Virus record (IMG/VR): IMGVR_UViG_3300047300_000298
Location: 1-35,779 of that record
Length of the DNA stretch: 35,779 nucleotides
Strand: one strand, 5' to 3'
Source of the DNA: a virus
The notes under the pieces are model-generated. The model was not told the origin of the DNA and made no database searches. It saw only the letters and a program-made list of their open reading frames with translations. The position numbers and the translations under genes were made by a program. Positions 12,724 through 21,101 of this stretch are shown here, one piece after another. The stretch's first letter is position 1. Each line of letters begins with the position of its first letter.

Positions 12724-12749
12724 AAAAAAGCCCGGCACAAAGACCGGGC
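12724..12749 (-). terminator. Intrinsic terminator of the late operon
   Basis: Read on the minus strand, GCCCGG (12749-12744), an eight-base loop and CCGGGC (12735-12730) form a G+C-only stem followed by six T (12729-12724). A second hairpin, GCTGC-TTCG-GCAGC, lies just upstream at 12766-12753 and has a stable UUCG tetraloop. Both lie between the holin stop and the zinc-finger gene. There is no T tract on the plus strand, so it acts in one direction. Confidence 0.85.
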
Positions 12750-12781
12750 AAGGCTGCCGAAGCAGCTGGAGACAACTGAAA

Positions 12782-13195
12782 TCAGGCTTTCCCTTTGATG
12801 CGCTCAAAGGTGCGAAGTCCACCAAGGCCCAACATGCCGGTGAGCAAGACCATCAGGGTCTCGTTGTCGATCGGTGGCAAAGGCGGAACAGAACCGCCAC
12901 AAACGGCCACCAGCCATGGCAAAACAGGCTGGAGAAGGAACTGGTACACCAGACCGAAAACGCACGCCCAGCCGGTCGCTGGACGCCAGCCACCACGGAA
13001 CATGTCGGTGCCTGCCTCGACCTTGTTGACCTCAAGTTGGCCAAGCGCCAGTTTGGTCTCTGCGTCCAGCACGGCCAACTCGCCTTTTTGGGCCAGCTCC
13101 ATCAGCTTGATCTTGGCGTCTGCGCTGGCCTGGGGGTCGGGCAGCACCTTTTCTAAGACGGTGCCGATCACGGGGATGAGTGCTTGCCAGATCAT
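12782..13195 (-). CDS. Holin with three membrane segments
   Basis: This is a 137-residue protein matching the three-TM holin family related to gene-transfer-agent holins. Features are a hydrophobic N-terminus, a helical stalk (ADAKIKLMELAQKGELAVLD), the signature FRGGWRPATGW (66-76), a hydrophobic segment about 74-98 and a last one in LMVLLTGMLGLGGLRTFE. It would open the inner membrane at the end of infection so the endolysin can reach the wall. It starts in ATGA overlap with the endolysin gene and is the last gene before the terminator. Confidence 0.85.
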   Translation of the reverse strand: MIWQALIPVIGTVLEKVLPDPQASADAKIKLMELAQKGELAVLDAETKLALGQLEVNKVEAGTDMFRGGWRPATGWACVFGLVYQFLLQPVLPWLVAVCGGSVPPLPPIDNETLMVLLTGMLGLGGLRTFERIKGKA

Positions 13196-13572
13196 GGGTA
13201 TGCCTTTCGATCAAGCTCGAAGTGTGGCCCGTCCTTGAATGTGCTCCAGTCGCCACCCCAGACGATGGCCACGTCCAGCTCCTTGGCCGCCTCTTTCATG
13301 GCTGCCGCGATCTTGTGATACAGCGGCCAAGACCAGTCCACTTGGTTGTCCACCCAAGCCCCAAGATCGACCGCGTGGCCTGTGATGTGGCGCGAGTTGA
13401 GGGTCTGGCTTGCACCGGACTCCATCAGCGTCTTTTGGCGCTCAGGATCGCGCAAGCCTTCCAGGACTGTGAAGTCCACGGTGGTGATCTCAATGGCACG
13501 CTCGACAACCTTTACCAGGTCATCGTGCACGCCTTTAAGCCGCTGCTTTGAACGTGCGCCGAGCTTGTACAT
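13192..13572 (-). CDS. Endolysin, M15-family L-alanyl-D-glutamate peptidase
   Basis: This 126-residue protein resembles the T5 endolysin and VanY-type zinc peptidases that cut the peptide stem of peptidoglycan. Zinc ligands are expected at His62 and Asp69 in SRHITGHAVD and at His117 in DGPHFEL; VLEGLRDPERQ at 36-46 precedes them as in the family. No signal peptide or membrane anchor is visible, so it depends on the adjoining holin for release. AGGA lies about eight bases before ATG 13572. Confidence 0.93.
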   Translation of the reverse strand: MYKLGARSKQRLKGVHDDLVKVVERAIEITTVDFTVLEGLRDPERQKTLMESGASQTLNSRHITGHAVDLGAWVDNQVDWSWPLYHKIAAAMKEAAKELDVAIVWGGDWSTFKDGPHFELDRKAYP

Positions 13573-13580
13573 GCTGATTC

Positions 13581-13769
13581 CTACTTTGCGACGTAATGAA
13601 TGACGACGACAGGGCGGCCACGACCGCCATGGCTGACGGTGCGCACCGCCTCGACGGGCAGACCAGACAGATGCACGAGGACTTCCTGCTTGGACAAGCC
13701 AGTGGCGTCGGCCAGGTCTTTGACAGTCCTCTGGTTCTCACGAACCATCTGCATGATCTGCTCACGCAT
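13581..13769 (-). CDS. Helix-turn-helix protein in the lysis cassette
   Basis: This is a 62-residue protein with a helix-turn-helix (RTVKDLADATGLSKQEVLVH, about 14-33) followed by two strands (AVRTVSHGG, PVVVIHYV), the outline of a winged-helix DNA-binding domain. ATG 13769 shares ATGA with the XhlA-like gene. It is unusual to find a DNA-binding protein between two lysis genes. It may time late or lysis transcription, or the gene may have been acquired by chance. Function is inferred from fold pattern only. Confidence 0.7.
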   Translation of the reverse strand: MREQIMQMVRENQRTVKDLADATGLSKQEVLVHLSGLPVEAVRTVSHGGRGRPVVVIHYVAK

Positions 13770-13981
13770 CAGCTTTTCCAGTGGCTGGCCACAAAGCCAA
13801 CGAAGGCAGAAAACGCCGAGGCGATGCTCATGCCAATCCAAAGCCCACCCTTTGAGCGATTGGCCAAAGCCAGCAGCTCTTCAAGTTGGCGCTCCATTTT
13901 GTCGACCTTGCGATCCATGTCCTGGACTTTCTGCCAGAGCACACCGTACTTCACCAGGTCGATCTCGTTCCCATCCGCCAT
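13769..13981 (-). CDS. XhlA-like membrane-associated lysis protein
   Basis: This 70-residue protein has an N-terminal coiled coil (WQKVQDMDRKVDKMERQLEE, 16-35), a KGGLW turn and one membrane helix to the C-terminus (IGMSIASAFSAFVGFVASHW). This is the hemolysin XhlA family layout; XhlA cooperates with a holin in lysis of Bacillus and related proteins occur in many phage lysis cassettes. ATG 13981 is chosen over ATG 13999 because GGAGG lies nine bases ahead of it. Confidence 0.8.
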   Translation of the reverse strand: MADGNEIDLVKYGVLWQKVQDMDRKVDKMERQLEELLALANRSKGGLWIGMSIASAFSAFVGFVASHWKS

Positions 13982-13999
13982 GACGTCAGCCTCCAACAT

Positions 14000-14353
14000 T
14001 TACAGGCCTTCGCCTGGTGTGACGTAGACGGTGGTCGCGCCAGAAGCCAGACCGCTGAAGAAGGTGTCCTTGTTGAAGCGGATGATCTCCACTGCACCAG
14101 GGAGCAACGCAATGGCATCTGACGGAGTGCCAGCCACTGGAGCGACAGCAGCGGCCTGGGCCAGTGCAGCAGTCGGGCCAGTTCCAAGAAACACGGTGTT
14201 CGCGCCTGCGTTCACAAAGCGGTACTGACCTGTGGCTTGAGCGTTGAACTTCTCGTAGAAGGGGGCCTGAACACCAGTTGGTGCTGTGCCTGCGGCAGCG
14301 ACGACTACGGTCTTGCCTTGTGGGTTAAATGCGATTTGTGAGTTGGTTGCCAT
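14000..14353 (-). CDS. Small virion-associated protein, unknown
   Basis: This 117-residue protein has a beta-rich, Ala/Gly-rich sequence (MATNSQIAFNPQGKTVVVAA, QYRFVNAGANTVFLGTG, PGAVEIIRF, TTVYVTPGEGL). The composition and location between the tail appendage gene and the lysis cassette suggest a minor structural or appendage-attachment protein. A good AAGGAG site precedes ATG 14353. No family with known function is recognised. Confidence 0.65.
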   Translation of the reverse strand: MATNSQIAFNPQGKTVVVAAAGTAPTGVQAPFYEKFNAQATGQYRFVNAGANTVFLGTGPTAALAQAAAVAPVAGTPSDAIALLPGAVEIIRFNKDTFFSGLASGATTVYVTPGEGL

Positions 14354-14362
14354 GATGACTCC

Positions 14363-15499
14363 TTAAAGAAGAATGCGCTTGTTTTTGCGACGAGTGTAGA
14401 TGTACTTCCCAAGCTGCGCGAAGAAGTCCCATCCAGTGTTGTTTCCTGCGTCCACGTTCCCATTGGAGACAAACGCATTCCAAGTGGCACCGCCAGTGGC
14501 GTTGATGTCTTTGATCGTCAGATTGCTGACGTTCACCGTTCCACTGGTCTGCGACAGCGTGGCCTGAGATCCGGCCAACGTGGATTCCAGAAATTTCTGA
14601 GCTGCGCCGGATGTGGCAAACGTGCCAACAGTGCTGGTGACACCGTTTTTGATGCGCAACTTGCCAGCAGTCATCGTCAGTGTTCTTGTCGAACCAAGTG
14701 ACAAAGCATCAGCGCACTCAACAGTTGTTCCTGACGAATTGACAGTGACGCCAGTGTTGATGGTGACGCCGTTTGATGTAATCGTCTGAGTGCCTGACGC
14801 CTTCAACAGGCTGATTGGGGAAGCCGCAAACGCCGTTGTCATCGACGCCGACAGTTTGAGGTTACCGTACAGTTTGATGCTGGACGCAGACCATGTTCCA
14901 GAAAACCCGGTGAAGTCGATGTTGTTCCAAGTGAACCCACCGCCGATGTTGATCGTTCCAGATCCAGTGGTCACGTTTACAGACAAGGCATTTGCAGCAA
15001 CCGTGCTCCCGCGAATGCCAATGGTCACACCAGCAAGAAAGTTGCCGATCATCTCGACCAGCGGATTGCCTGTGTACGTGATCGGGACAGATGCGTTCTC
15101 GGTATCAAACGCCCACGACACCGTTGCAGTACGTGTGATCTGAACCTTGCCGGTTGTACCGAATGCCAGTGTTCTTGCATTAGCGAGTTTCGATTCAAAA
15201 ATCTGAGCCTGGATTGCAAACCCATTCAGATCAAGAGTTCCTGCCGTGAGCGTCGTGACAACTGTCGTCATGTTCGCGCCAAGCACGACTGGCAATGTTG
15301 AGGTATTGATCGTCAGTGTTGAACAAGTCGCACCAGCCGCAGTCGTGCAAGTTCCTGTGCCAGACGCAGAATCAAAGATGACAGCATCGCTGGCAGTTGG
15401 TACGGAAGCACCTGGAGCACCGCCAGATGTAGCAGACCAGTTCAGAACGTTTATTGTGTTCCACGTTCCAGAACCGCCCACCCAATATCTGTTTGCCAT
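14363..15499 (-). CDS. Beta-helix-like appendage or adhesin protein
   Basis: This is a 378-residue protein starting MANRYWVGGSGTWNTINVLN, an opening typical of phage appendage proteins. It is followed by many short strand-turn repeats rich in Thr, Ser, Gly and Asn (NTSTLPVVLGANMTTVVTTL, VTTGSGTINIGGG), which suggest a right-handed beta-solenoid. The C-terminus ends in a basic tail (YIYTRRKNKRILL). Placed after the tailspike, it may be a second receptor-binding or surface-adhesion protein. No enzymatic motif is visible. The role is inferred. Confidence 0.7.
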   Translation of the reverse strand: MANRYWVGGSGTWNTINVLNWSATSGGAPGASVPTASDAVIFDSASGTGTCTTAAGATCSTLTINTSTLPVVLGANMTTVVTTLTAGTLDLNGFAIQAQIFESKLANARTLAFGTTGKVQITRTATVSWAFDTENASVPITYTGNPLVEMIGNFLAGVTIGIRGSTVAANALSVNVTTGSGTINIGGGFTWNNIDFTGFSGTWSASSIKLYGNLKLSASMTTAFAASPISLLKASGTQTITSNGVTINTGVTVNSSGTTVECADALSLGSTRTLTMTAGKLRIKNGVTSTVGTFATSGAAQKFLESTLAGSQATLSQTSGTVNVSNLTIKDINATGGATWNAFVSNGNVDAGNNTGWDFFAQLGKYIYTRRKNKRILL

Positions 15500-15513
15500 T
15501 TGGTCAGCCTTTC

Positions 15514-17640
15514 TTAAATGTCAGAAATACCAGCAGACCAATTTAAGCGAACGGTCGCTGTAGCAGACCAGTTGGTGTTGTCGCCAGACTGAATCCAAGG
15601 CCATATGTTGTCCAATCGCAGGCGATAGAGGCCACCAATAACAGGACGATTACCGTTAAGACCAAGCGCTGTATTTCCACCAGTGGTAGCGTGTGCGGTT
15701 GGAATCTTTGGGTAGGGGTATTTGTAGTCAATCGCAGACGCTGGAATTGTGTACGCTGTTCCATTTGTTGCTTCAACGTCAAGGAACCCAGACTGTTGCA
15801 TCATCCGCATCGGCTCGTTAACGTATTCGTTAGCGACACACAAATACGTTCCGGTCGGCATGCCAGATACACGGTCAACAATAATGAAGTCAGAGTCAGC
15901 GACTGCGCCAAGGCCAGTGTCTGCACGTGTACGCAGCACCCCGACCATTGCAGACGCTTGGTCGAAAGTGATGTCGAAAATCTCAACGTTAACTTTGACA
16001 GTAGACGACTCATTGCGAACAATGCAAAAGTACGTTGATGCAGTGGAGCCGTCAGCAATAACATGGCAATTACGCACTCGAACAATCAGAGCCTCATCTG
16101 TGTTTGATGTGATGGCGCTTGAATTACCACCAAAATCAATGATACCTCGACCAATAGCACTTGGGTCGCCACCTGCCCAAATCTTGCAGTTTGCAATTTC
16201 TTGCAGACCGCCTTTGATTTCTCCAGCGTAGGAGACAATCCCGTTCAACGATGTGGTAATGTTGCAATCAGTGTACCGATTGTTTTTGCCGCCAAGCAAA
16301 ATGCCGTTGTAAATGGTGCATCCATCAAACACACAGTCTTCAGTGTTGCCGTGATAGTCAGCAGCTTGAGTCGCTGAGTTGATGTCGTTTTTCAGCGTTG
16401 CACCAATTACTCGGCTGTCTCGTGTGGTCACGCAGCCAATACTGCCACCGCCACCATGCGTGATGGCGTGGCGACGAGCGTAGAAGTTACCGCCAATCGT
16501 CCTAGCGTGTTGGCTGTTTCCAATCGCCAGCCCGTAGTCGTCGCCGCCATCGCCTTTGTTAAACAGGTTTAGGTTGATAGAGGTTGGCATGTAGCAGCGG
16601 TCGTAGTAGACAATGCTGTTGTTTTCAAGATACCCGCTGACGTTTTCGATCAGCGGTCGGTTGCACAGCGAGACCTTGATGAGACCAAGAACAGTTGTGC
16701 CTTTCACACGGAAATTGCGCAAAGAAACCGTCGGGCTTGTCAGTTTGTAGACATCAACGTCAACAGGCAAATAGCCGTCGTACAGGGGGTTGGTGACACT
16801 GACATCGTTTCCAGAAATGCCATCAACTTGGCACCATTCTCCAGCTTTGTAATCAGGTCTAAACCCTGACCACGAATATGCTGTCGGGTTGAAAATCACA
16901 AAAACGTCATCGACAGACAGTGATGGAGTTGAGGCGAATGTTACTGTCAACGAACCTTGTGATGCGTTGCTGATCTCCTGAATTTGTGTCAACGAGCCAG
17001 AAACGTCGATGCCGTAGCTGCTACCAGTAACCGTACCAGACCAGTCCAATACAGTTGAATCGCCATCGCCTTCAATATGCAAATCTCCTGTCGTGCTGAA
17101 CGCTTGGGACAGTTTGTAAACACCAGCAGGAGCGTATATTTTTTGACCTGTTGATGAAACAAAAGCAATTGCAGCAGCAAATGCAGCGCTGTCATCCGTC
17201 ACGCCATCGCCAGCAGCATTAAATGGCTCATTTTTGATATTCACAAATGCTTGCAGCGCAAGACCGACAGTGCCTTGTGAATATGATGCAGATTGGTCAA
17301 ATGTTACTTGCGAAGCATCGACCTGAACTACTACACCGCTGTAACGCTCAGTCGCAGCCGGTGCGCTGTATACCACGCTGCCGTTCTTGTTCATCACGCG
17401 AATGCTGTAGTCGCTGTTGACGTACAAGCGAGCAGGAGTGCCGCTGTTGACCGGATAGCCGCCTTGCGTGCGGATTGGCTGGCCAGCCAGTTGTGTCAAT
17501 GCGGCATCCCAGTAGACATTGATCGGATTGCCTTGTGGATCAAGGTTGGCTGTGCCAATCCAGATGTAGCCGTTCTCAAGCGGCTGCCCATCCGTCTCCG
17601 TGAAGATCGGATAGGTTGGCTGAATGCTGAGTGCGGACAT
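15514..17640 (-). CDS. Tailspike with P22-type head-binding domain and beta-helix
   Basis: This is a 708-residue tailspike. The N-terminal 100 or so residues match the P22 tailspike head-binding domain (PIFTETDGQPLENGYIWIG, then VYWDAALTQLAGQPIRTQGG), which fixes the trimer to the tail machine. A pectate-lyase-type solenoid follows (FNAAGDGVTDDSAAFAAAI at about 140-158), with rungs to about 560 and a C-terminal beta domain. It probably binds, and perhaps cuts, a surface polysaccharide of the host; catalytic residues cannot be assigned by eye. The body seems lower in G+C than neighbouring genes, in line with horizontal exchange of host-range modules. Confidence 0.9.
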   Translation of the reverse strand: MSALSIQPTYPIFTETDGQPLENGYIWIGTANLDPQGNPINVYWDAALTQLAGQPIRTQGGYPVNSGTPARLYVNSDYSIRVMNKNGSVVYSAPAATERYSGVVVQVDASQVTFDQSASYSQGTVGLALQAFVNIKNEPFNAAGDGVTDDSAAFAAAIAFVSSTGQKIYAPAGVYKLSQAFSTTGDLHIEGDGDSTVLDWSGTVTGSSYGIDVSGSLTQIQEISNASQGSLTVTFASTPSLSVDDVFVIFNPTAYSWSGFRPDYKAGEWCQVDGISGNDVSVTNPLYDGYLPVDVDVYKLTSPTVSLRNFRVKGTTVLGLIKVSLCNRPLIENVSGYLENNSIVYYDRCYMPTSINLNLFNKGDGGDDYGLAIGNSQHARTIGGNFYARRHAITHGGGGSIGCVTTRDSRVIGATLKNDINSATQAADYHGNTEDCVFDGCTIYNGILLGGKNNRYTDCNITTSLNGIVSYAGEIKGGLQEIANCKIWAGGDPSAIGRGIIDFGGNSSAITSNTDEALIVRVRNCHVIADGSTASTYFCIVRNESSTVKVNVEIFDITFDQASAMVGVLRTRADTGLGAVADSDFIIVDRVSGMPTGTYLCVANEYVNEPMRMMQQSGFLDVEATNGTAYTIPASAIDYKYPYPKIPTAHATTGGNTALGLNGNRPVIGGLYRLRLDNIWPWIQSGDNTNWSATATVRLNWSAGISDI

Positions 17641-17762
17641 TACTGGTTCTCCTGTTCAAATTGCTCCTGAGCCTGCAGCGACTGAACGATGAACTTTTCA
17701 CGCGCACTCATTTCGCGTGGTAGTTTCACCTCATCGGCAAACTTTCGGAAAGATTGTGACAT
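17640..17762 (-). CDS. Forty-residue protein before the tailspike
   Basis: ATG 17762 opens a 40-codon frame (MSQSFRKFADEVKLPREMSA, then REKFIVQSLQAQEQFEQENQ) whose stop overlaps the tailspike start (TAATG). It is a charged, helical peptide filling the whole space between the large ejection protein and the tailspike. The close packing and helical design support a real gene. Function unknown; a small virion or assembly factor is possible. Confidence 0.68.
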   Translation of the reverse strand: MSQSFRKFADEVKLPREMSAREKFIVQSLQAQEQFEQENQ

Positions 17763-17773
17763 CAAGACGGCTT

Positions 17774-19705
17774 TCACGGTTGACTTTCTGTCTGTGGTTT
17801 GTAGTTCAGGGCTTTGGTGATCCTGGCCTTGATTCGCTTGTCTTTCACGTTGTCTCGCAGCATCTTCATGCCTTGGACGACAGGTAGAGGGATGCCAGAG
17901 ACAAGGCCCATACCCGCAGATTCAGCCAGCAATGCGGCCACCGTTCTTGCTGTGCCTGAGTTGTTGATACTCGTCAGTGGTGGGGTGGATTGGATGTACT
18001 TCAGCACCTGGTTCAAGTTTCTGACCTGTTCGGCTGCTTCAACTCCCAAGACCAGATCGAGCTTTCCGTTTTGATCCAGTGCCTTGATTGCTGCGTCCAT
18101 CTTTGCACCAGAGATCACCGGCAGGTTGTCAGACCCGATTCCAGATTCTGATTTCTCAATGATGTGACGGACGGTCGCGCCTTGCAATTCTTTCCAGGCT
18201 TGCTGGCCCTCGTTGTCTGGGATGGTGGACAAAACCCGCTTAAGGTGCTGAATTTCGCTTGGACGGGCGTTCAGAATCGTGACACTGAAAACATCCTCCA
18301 CCGGAGTCTGAGCGTCAGACATGCCTTTTTTCTCAAGCAGCAAACGCGAGACGATGGCTCGGTTCTCGTACTTTTGAGCCTGTCTCTGACGTTGACGACG
18401 CATGTCCTTTGTCAGGTCTCCACCAATTGGATCGCCGATCTCGTCAATGCTTCGCTTGATGGTCGCAGCCAGGCGCTTGTCATTTGGATTCGCTGCGCTG
18501 ATGGCAGAAACGGACTGGCGGAAATCCTCCAGTTGGCCAAGAGTAGTACCCGGCACGGCCACAAGACGGCCACTGTCGTCCATTTGTGCAATGCCAAGGT
18601 TTACGGCATTCTGACGGGCCGTGTCAGGCACCCCGGTTACACCAGAAACGCCACGGGCTTGGCTGTTCAAAAATTCCAGCACAGGCGTGGTGTCAACCTC
18701 TGTTTTCGCCTCTGGTGAGTTCCTGAATTTTTGATACAGAGCATTGGTGCGCTTTTTCTCAAAATCCCATCCAGCCATGAGGCGATCAACGACCTTGATG
18801 CCGGTGTTTGCGTAGTCGCCAGCTTCAGCTCCGGTGTCGTCCAGGACTTGATTGAGGCGAGCCAATGCTGCGCGGTTGTTTTCCTGCTGTCGCTCCAAAA
18901 ATGGGGCCTGGTATTCAGGAGTCTTGGCTTTTTCCTTCTCAAATGCCAGCAACTCTGGTGAGCGTTTCATTTCGCCTTCGGTCAGTCTCAGGCCAGCCAT
19001 TTCAGCTTCTGCAGCCCTTTGAAGTTCCAAAGGAGTAGCCGCAGCACCACCAGAAACCCGCGCACCAGTTGACGGGGCTGCTGGAGTTGGTTCGCCAGTA
19101 ACCATCTCGCGCACTGCTGTCGTGGCCGCTTGTACGGGTCGTGCCACGGCCTGACCTGCTGCACGAGCAGCTTGCGTCGTAGCGGCAGCGCCACGTTTGG
19201 CAGTAGCCTGGACGATGGGCGCAGCTTGTCGTGCAGCCTGTGTAATGGCACCTGGAGCCGCGATCATTGGCAAGACTGGTGGCAACACATCACCAAGCGC
19301 TTTTCCGACTGCCTGGGTCATTTCCTGGCCAGCCTGGGTGCGTGGCTGATAGGTCAAAGCCTGAGCGCCTGCCGCTGCCGCTTTCTCGACTTCGCGCATG
19401 GCCTCTGGCGTTCCAAACTGGCCGGAGAGAATTTGCTGAGACAAACCAGCAAGTGTCCCAGCCAAAGTTCCTAGTGTTCCGCCGACAGCACCAGTACCGA
19501 GCGTCAATGCAGTCTCGCCAGCGCCAACAATCTGCTGGCCAATGCCTGGTTCTTGCGGTGCTGGTGCAAGTTGCTGCTGCATCCTTGCAGTATTTTCTTC
19601 ACCCTTCGCCAGTTCGTAGGCTTTTGCAACAGTGTCGAACTCAGGTGTGCCGCGCTTGTCGGCATTCTTGACGATCCAGGCTGCGTATTCGTCTGCTGTT
19701 GCCAT
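17774..19705 (-). CDS. DNA ejection protein, P22 gp16-like position
   Basis: This 643-residue protein is third in a row of three ejection-type proteins, as gp16 is in P22. It has an N-terminal helical motif (YAAWIVKNADKRGTPEFDTV), a long Ala/Gly-rich amphipathic stretch at about 55-185 (ETALTLGTGAVGGTLGTLAG) able to interact with membrane, and a large helical C-terminal half. Such proteins leave the capsid ahead of DNA and form a conduit across the envelope. Assignment rests on order, size and composition. Confidence 0.75.
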   Translation of the reverse strand: MATADEYAAWIVKNADKRGTPEFDTVAKAYELAKGEENTARMQQQLAPAPQEPGIGQQIVGAGETALTLGTGAVGGTLGTLAGTLAGLSQQILSGQFGTPEAMREVEKAAAAGAQALTYQPRTQAGQEMTQAVGKALGDVLPPVLPMIAAPGAITQAARQAAPIVQATAKRGAAATTQAARAAGQAVARPVQAATTAVREMVTGEPTPAAPSTGARVSGGAAATPLELQRAAEAEMAGLRLTEGEMKRSPELLAFEKEKAKTPEYQAPFLERQQENNRAALARLNQVLDDTGAEAGDYANTGIKVVDRLMAGWDFEKKRTNALYQKFRNSPEAKTEVDTTPVLEFLNSQARGVSGVTGVPDTARQNAVNLGIAQMDDSGRLVAVPGTTLGQLEDFRQSVSAISAANPNDKRLAATIKRSIDEIGDPIGGDLTKDMRRQRQRQAQKYENRAIVSRLLLEKKGMSDAQTPVEDVFSVTILNARPSEIQHLKRVLSTIPDNEGQQAWKELQGATVRHIIEKSESGIGSDNLPVISGAKMDAAIKALDQNGKLDLVLGVEAAEQVRNLNQVLKYIQSTPPLTSINNSGTARTVAALLAESAGMGLVSGIPLPVVQGMKMLRDNVKDKRIKARITKALNYKPQTESQP

Positions 19706-21100
19706 TTATTGGCCTCCGCGCAGAATTGCGTCTGCCTGCGAGCGAATGTTTTGCTGTGCGGCCATTGGTGCAGGGTTCCTATCGGTTGGAATCTGCTGCA
19801 CCAGTGAGCTTTGCTGACCAGGCTGGTAGCGCTTGCTCACATCCTGCACCACGCGCTGCGAGAAATCGTTGAACGTCTCGCCTGGTTTTGCGGAATAGTC
19901 ACCGGCCACAAATGCGTTCTTGGCTCGGGTGAGTGTTCCGTTGTTCTGCGCCAGCCAGTCTGTTTTGGCGTTGGCCACCGATGCGTCAATGTCCTGAAGT
20001 TTTGCCATGCCGCGCAAGAAGCTGGACAGGTCGCTGGCAGAGGCATTTTCACCAGGGAAGCCCTTGAGCGCCAATGAAATGTCTTTGTCTGTTGCGGGGC
20101 CTGGAGGCAGGGACTTGATCGCCGCCGTATTGCGCAAGCGGATGTATTCCTGGCGCAGTTGCGTCATTCCACCTTGAAAGCCGCCAATTTTCTTTACCCA
20201 ATCGCTAGCGCTTGAAACGGCACCATAGCCACCGCCCTCAGCGTCTAGGCGTTTTGCAAGGTCGTTGAATTGGTCGGCAGATTGCTTGGACGTAGCAGCG
20301 GTTACGGCAGCCTCATTGATCAGTTTGCGCGTGTCAGCAGGAATGTCGTTCAGATTCTTCTGAATGCTGGACATTTTTTCTGCAACTGTTGCAGCCGCTG
20401 TCTGACGGTCAAGATTCAGGCGTGCAGAACGGTCTCCGATCTGGCTTTGCAGGTTTTTGACGTTCCAGTTTTTCTCATCCAATCCGGCCTGCTGCAGTCG
20501 TTCTGCAAAATCGGCCTCGACTTTGGCTTTTTGTGCTTCGGACTCAGCCTTTCCAATTTCACTCTGTCCTTTTGCGGCTTTCAGCACGTTGTCCAAGTAG
20601 TCCTTGCCGCCAGGGATTAGCGTCATCTTTCCACCCCAAAGCATTGCAATGTTCTTGGGGTCTTTTTTGGCTTGCTCTGCCATCTGCTCCAAATAGTTGG
20701 CTTCCATCTGGTCGCCACTATTGCGTGCAGCCTCTGCCTCTCGCTTGAGGAAATTAACGCCAACATCGATGTTTCCGGTGGCCAGAGACAGTGCGACATT
20801 GCCCATTTGCTTGAGCGTCGCCTGGTTTGCGCGTGCATCCCTGCTTTCCATGACCTTGCGAATGTTCTCTGCCTGGTCTTTGTTGCTGATCAGCATCACG
20901 TTCTCATAGTCTTTTGCCGTGGCATCAGGAGACATGAGGCGTGTGATTGCTTGCTGATACTGCTTTTGCGCGAGTTGCTGGCGCTCCAATTCTGCGCGTT
21001 CTTGCTCGGCCTGGGCAATGCCTGCGCCGATTTTGTAGCCTTGAAGCGCTTGCGCGAATGGATCGCCTACCTGTGCCGTGTAGTCAATGGGTGCGACCAT
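19706..21100 (-). CDS. DNA ejection protein, P22 gp20-like position
   Basis: This is a 464-residue, mostly helical protein rich in Gln, Ala and Lys, with coiled-coil-like runs (AQAEQERAELERQQLAQKQY; EAQKAKVEADFAERLQQAGL). It lies between the gp7-like and gp16-like proteins, matching P22 gene order 7-20-16. It is probably packaged inside the head and injected with the DNA. ATG 21100 with AAGGA upstream is chosen; the frame is open further upstream to 21181 but overlaps the previous gene. No enzymatic motif seen. Confidence 0.75.
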   Translation of the reverse strand: MVAPIDYTAQVGDPFAQALQGYKIGAGIAQAEQERAELERQQLAQKQYQQAITRLMSPDATAKDYENVMLISNKDQAENIRKVMESRDARANQATLKQMGNVALSLATGNIDVGVNFLKREAEAARNSGDQMEANYLEQMAEQAKKDPKNIAMLWGGKMTLIPGGKDYLDNVLKAAKGQSEIGKAESEAQKAKVEADFAERLQQAGLDEKNWNVKNLQSQIGDRSARLNLDRQTAAATVAEKMSSIQKNLNDIPADTRKLINEAAVTAATSKQSADQFNDLAKRLDAEGGGYGAVSSASDWVKKIGGFQGGMTQLRQEYIRLRNTAAIKSLPPGPATDKDISLALKGFPGENASASDLSSFLRGMAKLQDIDASVANAKTDWLAQNNGTLTRAKNAFVAGDYSAKPGETFNDFSQRVVQDVSKRYQPGQQSSLVQQIPTDRNPAPMAAQQNIRSQADAILRGGQ

Positions 21101-21101
21101 T

